27,037 bases of DNA from Guillardia theta CCMP2712 (Eukaryota; Cryptophyceae; Pyrenomonadales; Geminigeraceae). Under the pieces are notes generated by a model that was not told the origin of the DNA, searched no databases, and was given only the letters and a program-made list of their open reading frames with translations. Positions 19,687 to 27,037 of the stretch are shown here, piece by piece. Made by a program: the position numbers and the translations under genes. Position 1 is the first letter of the stretch. The number at the start of each line of letters is the position of its first letter. Location: NCBI RefSeq assembly GCF_000315625.1, contig NW_005434558.1:84002-111038 (forward strand), written 5' to 3'.

Positions 19687-21407
19687 TCAGCATATTTGGA
19701 TCAGTACATCTCTCCGAGGCTGTTCCTGTCTTTTGATGTTTCTTTCTCCTCGCTTGAGTTTGCTTCCTCCTCTTCTCAACGAGCTTGCCTGCGACAAGTT
19801 ACCGCGGCTCTCCCTGGACAGCCCTCCCTGACCTGGTCCATCCCAAAGTCTCTGGGGGCAGGCGTGGAGCATCGAGTCGAGCAGGAAGTTCATGACAACG
19901 ATGCAGTGGCTCGCAAGAAGCATCGAACTCCCGAGAGCGACTTTGTGATATCTACCTCGTACCTTGCTCGCCATCTCCTGTATCAACGAGGAGTCCTCGT
20001 TCTCAAGGCCCTTGTCATCCCCGAGGAAGACGAGAAACTCCTTGCGGCTGCTGGTCGTGTCTCCCTCCCCGTCCCCTCCCGACCATTCCTTTCTCAGCCT
20101 TTGCAGGAATGAATCGACCGGCTCTCCATCTGGGTGTAGTTCGACCATGATAGCCGACCCGTCTTGCATATCGTTCCCCTCCTCCTGTCCAACTTTCTCT
20201 CAGACTCTGTTTGGTGGACATGATTCAACATCAATCACCTCTGATTTCATCTTGTAGCTCAGAGCATCGTAGACTGCGTTGGCTAAGTTTCGATCAGAGG
20301 GTGACAGCATGATAAGAATGTGAGGACCCAAATCAGACCGGCGACATTCAATCCCTCGACTGTTCTGCGCTTCCTTTGCGGCAAGTTGCCTTTCTTTTTG
20401 TTTCGAGATCTTCCCGACGTCAACAGAAGCCCAGGAAATAACTTGCGAGTACCTTCATGGTGGGATCATTCACATTCTCATAGGGCTCGTCGCGCGACAG
20501 GAGAAACTTGTCGATGCATTGCTTCAGTCGCAGCGAACAATGATTCTCGTCCGGCTGTCAGAGTGCAATCAGTTTTTTCTTTTGCCTGACAAGAAGACGC
20601 TGTATCGTCTCCATTACCATCAGGTTTCTGACGAGCCCTCCACTTATCCTCACCGTGAGAGGTTCTTCACCAGCACCCACACCTCCGAAGCAGAGACTGA
20701 TCTCAGTGTTGTGCCTCAGACTTTGGGAGCGGAAAAGCGAGCCTTGACGTTGATCAGTGCAAGAGAGCCGTTGAGCTCTTCACCTCCCACCTGTGATGCA
20801 CCTGCAGCCGACGTCCACTCTCCCCTCTCTGAGATTCGAGAGGTCGAACTTAGGACTAGCTCGCTTCAATGGCACGAAGTATCGCCGGATGAAGCATGGG
20901 CAGGGCCGGGGATTCGCATCTACCTAACGGGAAAGGAATAGGACAGTGTAATGAGCTATTCAGACTCATGCAAAATGAAACAAACACACCGCTTCCTCAC
21001 AAAATATGAACGTGGAAGCCGGATCGTTGCTGTATCCCATGGCACAAGTCTGTCAACATAACACGATCAGCGTCGGAGGGCCCTGCCCTTCCTGAGAGGA
21101 AGCGAATTGTACGGTGGGAACCTTCGCTATATGTCCTGTCTTCCCACAGTAATGGCATCTTGTCTTGAGACAATCTCTACGTGCGAAAGGCGTCATTATC
21201 CATTCATGGGACCTTGTGAACATACCTTGCTAGGTGACCAACCTGCCCGCAAGTGTAGCAAGGAACATCTTTCTTCTTCTTGCTCGAGGTCTGACTCGAG
21301 CTTCCCTCCAAACCTTCATCCCTCCGATGACCTTCCTCCTCGCTTCTCTCCTCCTGCTTCCTGGCTCCTTCCCCTTCCTCAGGCGGCCCCATCATCAGCT
21401 CCATCAT
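19687..21407 (-). CDS. CCHC zinc-knuckle / TrmY-like SPOUT methyltransferase fusion
   Basis: Eight minus-strand exons: 21407-21226, 21176-21122, 21049-21001, 20919-20791, 20742-20591, 20554-20453, 20409-20239 and 20184-19687. Introns are 49, 72, 81, 48, 36, 43 and 54 nt, all in phase, giving 445 residues. After an acidic/basic N-terminus come two CCHC knuckles: C50-x2-C53-x4-H58-x4-C63 (CYTCGQVGHLARDC) and C68-x2-C71-x4-H76-x4-C81 (CHYCGKTGHIAKTC). A TrmY-type domain follows: FVPLKRASPKFDLSNLREG, RVDVGCRCIT, LLPDENHCSLRLKQCI, FLVFLGDDKGLENED and the SAM-knot signature LGSSMLLASHCIVVMNFLLD. TrmY methylates N1 of pseudouridine 54 in archaeal tRNA. Substrate here is inferred; the knuckles should add RNA binding. 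The tail from about 385 is basic. The start is the first ATG after an in-frame stop; an upstream exon is possible, and the exon 3-4 junction is the weakest. Confidence 0.85.
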
Positions 21408-22055
21408 CTCATCTCTTGCACAAATGCAAAATTACAGCCGGCCACCCAGCTAGCTTGCGCAATGGACGCAACGATGGGTAGCACGATGGCACCCACGATG
21501 GCTCGAGGAGATTGAAGATGATGAGGGAGGGAGGCAGTGGGAAGATGGTATCTCGAGACGGGGGAGGGGAACACGAGATGGTTGTTGTAGCGAGAAGGTA
21601 ACGTAGTGAGAGGATAGTATGGGGTTTAGATCGAGAAAGGGATTGGAAGAGTGAGCAGAAAGAGTTTATGCGACATGTAAGGTGTAGGATGCGAGTTTTG
21701 CATGAGCCAATTGTAGAGATAGTTTAGGATTCCATACCATTGAGGCGAAAGAATCTTGACAGAGATGAAGGGGGTCACTAGTCTCACTGCAAGGAGGATC
21801 GAGGCACAGGGCAAGGAAACCAAGGGTGATGATAAGCAGGGAGGCGGGAAGGATGGGAAGGAGGAGAAGGAGGAGAAGCAGGAGAAGCAGGAGAAGCAGG
21901 AGAAGGAGAGAAAGGGATGGTAAATTTCATTACTTCATCATGCTTTGACTGTGAATTCATGTACAGCAATATGTCATAGAGAAGTCAAAATGATCTTGGA
22001 GTCACAACATTCTGCAAGACAAAGTCGGGAGGTCGGGGTTTATTGATGGGACCCC
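21408..22055. other. Divergent promoter spacer, TrmY fusion (-) / Sel1 protein (+)
   Basis: The 648 bp between two diverging start codons contain a GAGAAGCAG-type 9-bp repeat at about 21860-21905 and otherwise mixed sequence. No TATA box or recognisable regulator site could be assigned, and no coding exon was found. Confidence 0.55.
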
Positions 22056-23954
22056 ATGAGGAACACAGGACGACTTGTAGAGGTGCTGCTGCTCCTGTGC
22101 TCAGCAGACCTGCTTCTCAGCGGGCAGCAGCCTGTCAGCGTGAGGAGATGCTGCCTGCAGCTACGGGGAGGGTTCAAGCGAGGTTGGAAGGGGCGTGACC
22201 CAGTGCTGAAGAAAGATTACAGGCCCGAAGTCTCACTCACCAAGAGGATACAGAAGGAGCAAGATGAAATCGAGTACTATCACGAGTACGTCCACAAGTC
22301 CAAGCAGGCTGACCGTCTGAGAGAGCAGATGATGTCTCTCGGTAGTGATCTCCTCAAATTTCCCAGTCACAACGCAAGCTCAGCAGACAGCCAGACCGCT
22401 GAAGCTCGAGCGCTGTACCTGAGCACCCTCCAGAGCCTTGTTGGGCATCAGTTTGGGAACAACCAGCATGGGGCTGAGGCAAAGAGCGCACTGAGCAAGA
22501 GGCAAGAGGAGCTGATGCAGGAGCCGACGATACAGCGCAAGAGGCACTACAAGGAGGAGGAAGCGAGCTCTCACAAGAGAAAGAGGTTGCAGTATCGGGT
22601 CGAGAATTCAAGTCGTACAAGGGAGGTCGAAGGTTGCCTTGCTACGATCATCCCCTGCTCTGACTGACGATTGTCATGCAAGGCCCGGAGACGAGGTTGT
22701 TGGACTTTGTGGAGCCTGCGAAGCAGCCTACGGTGGTAATGACCTGATGTGATGGATATGTTCTCCTCCTCCTCCTCTTCTACCTTCTTAGTCTCTTTGT
22801 CCCTGTTCCCCCCCCCCCCTGTTACCTCTCCTCCTCCTCCTCCTCCTCCTCCTCGTCGTTGTTATTCTCCTTCTTTGCTGTGATTGAGAATGATCTTCTT
22901 TTCCTCTGTATCTAACTTTAAGATTGGAAGACAGCTGTGGTTCGCGTTAGCGAGGAGACGCTCAAAGAAATCACATCCCAAGCTGCCGCTGGATCCCTCA
23001 GTGCTCAGGTTTTCGACTAGATGTCAGATTCCTTGCTCGAAATTACTTTGCCCCCTTGTTCTTCTCCTCTTCCTCTCTCCTTCTTGTCCTCCTTTCCACG
23101 TACACGCCTGACTGCTCTTGCTGCTCCTGCTCTCCTCCTCGTCCTCCTCTCTCCTCTTGCCTTAACTCTGTTTGCATCATCAGGTAGAGCTGGGGGAGAT
23201 GTACGTGAATGGATCCCTTCCCAGCGACCCGATGAAGGCGGTGGCATGTTTTATGACGGTAACGGAAGCTACAAGGGTGGCGCGAGGAGACGCGGGAGAA
23301 GGAAGGGAGAAGGGGAGAGGAGGAGAGGGGAGGGGAGGGGAGGGGAGAAGAGGCCAGGTGGGGAGAGGAGACGGGGGGAGAGAGGAGAGGAGGAGAGAGG
23401 AGAGGAGAGGAGAGGAGAGGAGATGACTTCTTTTGCCTTCAGGGTGTGGATGAGCGTCATCCTCCTGCTCTGCACAACATGGCAAAGGTAAGTCACAAGT
23501 GGAGAGATTGACTTTCATGTTCATCAGAACATTCAAATATTGACATCCATCCTGTCAAACTCGATCTTCATTCTCATCTCTCACTTTGTTATCGATACCG
23601 ACACCATTCTATACTTCTTCTACCTTCCTCAGCTGCTGCTACTGTTGCTGCTCTCCTCCTCTCCTTCCTTCCCCCTCCTTATGGCAGCATCGGCCCCACA
23701 CACTTTCATGTTTTGCACGTGTTGGTTCTTCATTCACGAACTTCTCTAGTGTCTGGCTCGAGGCATTGGAGTCGATGTCGATGAGAAGAAAGCCTTTCAG
23801 TTGTGGTATGAAGCTTGCGACCTTGGGTAAGAGGAGGAAGAGGACAAAGAAAAAGATGGACAGAGCGATGACGGAGGATGTGGATGATGATGATGGTGAT
23901 GATGGTGACGTAGAAGGAGGAGGAGGAGGAGGAGGAGGAGGAGGAGAAGAACAA

Positions 23955-24050
<96 letters not shown>

Positions 24051-24229
24051 AAGGAAGAGGCGATGGTGATGGTCGTGTTGGGTTGAAAGGGGGAGTGATG
24101 CACGATGAGCCTCGAGGACGGTTCATTGTCACTTGAGCTTGTTGACGATGATGCAAGGTATTCAGTTTCCTATTATGAACTTGGATATTGTTATCTTCGG
24201 TGAGTTCATACCCTCATCCTCTTCCTGCG

Positions 24230-24328
<99 letters not shown>

Positions 24329-25288
24329 CTGACCGTCTTTTACTTGGTCTTGACGGTGTTCTGCAGAGGTATCGGCGTTCCCAAGGATGAGGAGCTTGCG
24401 TTAGATTCTTTCAAGAAGTAAGCTCTTGATCTCCTTCTGCATTTGTCTCAAGTCCTCCCTCGCTTTCTTGCTTCTAACCATTCCCTTCCCCTGCCATCTC
24501 GCGCCGTCGCTATCGTTTACCCCGACCTCTGCTACTCTCTCCTCCTCCTGCTCCTCCTGACCCTTCTTCTCTTCGTATACCTTCCTCTTCTTCTCCATTA
24601 TCTCCTCCTCTGGGGCTACTGTTGCTTCTCCTGCTCCTCCTCCTGCTCCTCCTCCTGACCCTCTGACTTTGCGCTAGGGGAGGAGACCTGGGAGATCCTC
24701 GCTGTGTGTATAACGCGGGTGTGATGATCTTCATGGGGTGGGGCCATGGGACGTCAGACCACAAAGAATCTCTCCGATGGCTCAAGAGAGCTGCAAGGTC
24801 AACTTCCTCTTCCTCTTCCTCTTCCTCTTCTGCTGCTGCTGCCCCCTCTTCCATTGCCCCCCCTCCCCTCCCCTCTCCTCTCCTTGACCTATCGAACTTG
24901 TCTCTTTCATTACCGAGAGCATGTATCCACTGCTCTTCCCTTGCCTTTCCTTGACCTCGTCTTCCCTTTACTCGCTCCATTATCGCTCTGCTTCTCTCAC
25001 TCTCCACTTCCTTCGCTCCCGTCTCTTACCGCTGTCTCGCCTTCATCTCATCTCATCTGTAGCTTCGGCCTTCCTCATGCGCAGTTCCTGTACGCCATGT
25101 TGGGGATGAAGTCAGGGGAACGTTCCCTTAGAAATCCGATGTTCCCTTCCTCGGAAGTCCAAGACAACATGGACAACTCGACAAGCGACTTGTTTCTCGA
25201 TTTATCTGGGTCCATCAAACTCTTGCGGAGAGCAGCCCTGCAGGTCTTCCTTGCTCCTACTGCTCCTGCTCGTGCTCCTTCTTCCTCC

Positions 25289-25329
<41 letters not shown>

Positions 25330-25646
25330 CTCCTGCGTCTGCGCCTGCTCCTGCGCCTGCTCCTGCTCCTGCTCCTGCTCCTTTCTCTCCCTCTCCTCAC
25401 GTCCCGCCCCGTCGTCCTTCCTCTGCTCCCTCGTCCTCACTCTCCTCATGCTCGCCTGCCTTCATGGCGCTTGCTTGATCGCCTTGTGTGCAGGGACACC
25501 TCGAGGCCATGAACCACCTCGCGCTCGCGTACGCGCAAGGCACTCCTCCACCCAAGAAGCCTCTGAGAGCGATGAGATGGTGGAAGAAGGCAGCAAGAAT
25601 GGGGAGCACAACGGTGAAGCTCCTTATCGTCCTGTCCCTGGGGTTG

Positions 25647-25698
<52 letters not shown>

Positions 25699-26882
25699 CT
25701 CGTCCCTCTCCTCTTCCTCTTCCTCCTCCCTGAGCGGCTTCTGGGCAGGCCATGTGCAACCTTGTCAAAGGACACTTTGAGAATCACTTTGGGGAGAGTT
25801 CGAGCATCGGCACGGGGGTGAAGTTGTGCAAGAAGGCAGCAAAGCTCAAGAACCCGAGCGCGATCTTCATGTTGTCAGGGCTCTATCGGACAGGTGCGAG
25901 ACGAGGAGGAGGACAGAAAGTCGGGGAGGAGTTGACTTGCCGTGCAGGTGTCAAGGGATACATCAAGAAGGACGAGCAAGTTTCTGTGCGACTGCTCAAG
26001 AGATCTGCAAGGTGAGCCGATCGAGTCGTTCGGTCTCAGTGACTTTCAGCATACAGTCTTGGACACTCGATGTCTCTGTATGCGCTCGGAAAGGCATGTT
26101 GCAAGGTGAGCTGGTAGAGGTTCAAGCTCGATCAAAACGTCTGAATCTCAAGCGTGATAGGGAGCTGGAACAGAGATTGATTACAAGAGAGGATTCAGGT
26201 GGAATCGTTGGGAATGATGGAAACGTTGATGCTGCTGCTGCTGCTGCTGCTGCTGCTGATGGTTGTGAGATTGTTGATATGATTGCGATGATTATTATGG
26301 TAATGGTTGCCTGTTGTTTGTGATTGTAGGCATCGATTTTGTGATATTGTCTATCAGTGAAATTGTTCTGTTTACAGGAGTTATATGAAAGCGGCAAGAG
26401 AAGGTTTCATACCGGCAATGTTCCAGGTAGAGAGAAATGAAGAAGCACGAAAGGAGAGAAGGGGAGAGGAAGGAAGAAAAGGAGGGGAGAAGGACGTTAT
26501 CGGTTGTTGGCTGTAGATTGAATCTTGTTGCTTCAACTCCTCTCAGGTATCCAAGTGTTATTCCATTGGCATGGGAGTAGAGCTCAATGACATCGACAGC
26601 GACAAATGGTTTGATGAGACATCCCTCTCTTACCCTCAACAGTTTCCAACAGGTTGCAGCGAGCTCTGTTTCATTCGCAGAAAAGCTCCAAGCTCGAGAA
26701 CAGGGTTTGCCTCATTGCTGACCTGTGCATCTCTGTGATTGTTTTCTTTCCTTGAAAACCTTCTCTCTGTCCGGCCCGACAGAATCCTCTTTGTCATTGG
26801 CGCATCAAGGAAGACACTGAGCGATATCAAGCTGCTGTCGATTATGAGCTAAAAGTCGAGGCCTCGAGCTCTGACGAGATTG
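22056..26882 (+). CDS. Sel1-repeat protein with secretory leader and LQLRGG motif (3' end outside window)
   Basis: At least 17 exons: 22056-22611, 22683-22735, 22931-23008, 23184-23258, 23443-23487, 23750-23826, 24158-24199, 24367-24417, 24678-24797, 25063-25243, 25494-25613, 25749-25893, 25948-26011, 26378-26426, 26547-26608, 26653-26704, 26783-26882. All phases match; 623 residues are visible and the frame is still open. The protein starts MRNTGRLVEVLLLLCSADLL, a signal peptide, with LQLRGG at 34-39, then a basic and coiled region. Sel1-like repeats run from about residue 230, for example ARGIGVDVDEKKAFQLWYEA, GYCYLRGIGVPKDEELAL, HLEAMNHLALAYAQG and RAMRWWKKAARMGS. Sel1 repeats are protein-binding helices; the leader and repeats recall SEL1L/HRD3 of ER-associated degradation, but that identity is not proven. 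Introns are long (44-366 nt) and mostly microsatellite-filled. Exons 2-3 are the least certain. Confidence 0.9.
23290..23420. repeat. GGGAGA/GAGGAG purine repeat in Sel1-gene intron
   Basis: Degenerate AGGGG and AGAGG units occupy most of intron 23259-23442 on the sense strand, giving Gly/Arg-rich and Ser/Pro/Leu-rich artefact frames. Confidence 0.88.
23955..24050. repeat. (GAT)32 microsatellite in Sel1-gene intron
   Basis: Thirty-two uninterrupted GAT triplets (96 nt), preceded by a GGA run at about 23914-23945, lie in intron 23827-24157. The poly-Asp, poly-Ser and poly-His frames across it are artefacts; exons on both sides join in phase 2 to give the normal Sel1 spacing (ACDLG then YSVSYYELGY). 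Confidence 0.95.
24231..24327. repeat. (GTCCTC)16 hexamer array, intron copy 1
   Basis: About 16 copies of a 6-bp unit in intron 24200-24366 of the Sel1 gene, ending about 40 nt before the acceptor at 24365-24366. The same unit in the same orientation recurs at 25651-25698. Confidence 0.95.
25288..25385. repeat. (GCTCGT)n and (CTCCTG)n arrays in Sel1-gene intron
   Basis: A GCTCGT array (about 25288-25328) is followed by CTCCTG/CGCCTG units to about 25385, within intron 25244-25493. Confidence 0.9.
25651..25698. repeat. (GTCCTC)8 hexamer array, intron copy 2
   Basis: Eight copies of the unit also found at 24231-24327, same strand, in intron 25614-25748 of the same gene. Confidence 0.95.
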
Positions 26883-26898
26883 GTTCCCTTCCTTCTTG

Positions 26899-26930
<32 letters not shown>

Positions 26931-27037
26931 CTGCCCCCACCCTTCTCTCCGTCCCTCTGTCCTCCCCTCCCCTCCCTCCCTTCCTTCTCTCTCTGTCTCT
27001 CGTTCCTCTCCCTTCTACTCGTTTCCTCGCCCCCCCC
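26883..27037 (+). other. Start of next Sel1-gene intron, with (TGCC)n repeat
   Basis: The exon ends ATT-G and is followed by GTTCCC; downstream is entirely pyrimidine-rich, with about nine TGCC units at 26897-26931. The next exon lies beyond the window. Confidence 0.75.

Noticed and set aside
20555-20590. In-frame TGA in the TrmY gene, first considered as selenocysteine or a pseudogene lesion
   Set aside because: A 36-nt GT-AG intron removes it in phase and gives LLPDENHCSLRL, matching the TrmY PDER region.
20519-20941. 140-residue plus-strand frame ending SLQWHEVSPDEAWAGPGIRIYL
   Set aside because: It looks protein-like but is antisense to TrmY exons that carry conserved family motifs, and it shows no recognisable domain.
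24136-24157. Extending Sel1 exon 7 upstream to include LVDDDARYSV
   Set aside because: No acceptor there matches phase 2 of the previous exon; the acceptor at 24157 does and gives exact Sel1 spacing.
1-27037. CRISPR arrays, insertion sequences, phage genes, rRNA or tRNA genes
   Set aside because: None seen; the tandem repeats are microsatellites without spacer structure, and all recognised genes are spliced eukaryotic genes.

Overview
This is nuclear DNA from an intron-dense, flagellated unicellular eukaryote. The best guess is a cryptophyte alga such as Guillardia theta; this is inferred from overall style, not from a diagnostic marker. The reasons are: spliceosomal GT-AG introns in every gene, many only 36-60 nt long; a CCDC39-type ciliary ruler protein; several proteins with secretory leaders; and an LRxxGG-type motif just after the leader in two of them. 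No bacterial operons, CRISPR arrays, insertion sequences, rRNA or tRNA genes were seen. Gene structures were assembled by eye by joining exons at GT-AG (once GC-AG) sites with matching codon phase and, where a family is known, matching its conserved motifs.

Layout: (1) 67-1595 (+), the 3' part of a coiled-coil plus fibronectin-III protein. (2) 2329-4001 (-), a secretory-leader TPR protein. (3) 4707-6081 (-), PDCD5. (4) A 1 kb divergent spacer, then 7095-10060 (+), CCDC39/FAP59, with a one-base frame break near 8000. (5) 10343-11316 (-), an RRM protein with a mitochondrial-type leader and a tandemly duplicated 3' splice site. (6) 11317-13416, a spacer holding a very GC-rich noncoding island (about 12040-12910). 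(7) 13417-16731 (+), a CCR4/ANGEL-type nuclease with a secretory leader and an inserted CCCH zinc finger. (8) 16781-19036 (-), an unrecognised 644-residue protein that ends only 49 bp from the nuclease. (9) 19687-21407 (-), two CCHC zinc knuckles fused to a TrmY-like SPOUT tRNA methyltransferase. (10) 22056 to beyond the window end (+), a secretory Sel1-repeat protein.

The genes do not form one pathway. Three are RNA-related (RRM protein, CCR4-type nuclease, TrmY fusion), one is ciliary, and three carry secretory leaders. Many longer introns and spacers are filled with microsatellites (CAT, GAT, CTG, TTCCCC, GTCCTC, GAGCAG, CTCCT), which create long spurious reading frames of poly-Asp, poly-His, poly-Ser and poly-Leu. 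The most interesting items are the zinc-knuckle/TrmY fusion, the leader-bearing nuclease with an internal CCCH finger, and the duplicated acceptor in the RRM gene.
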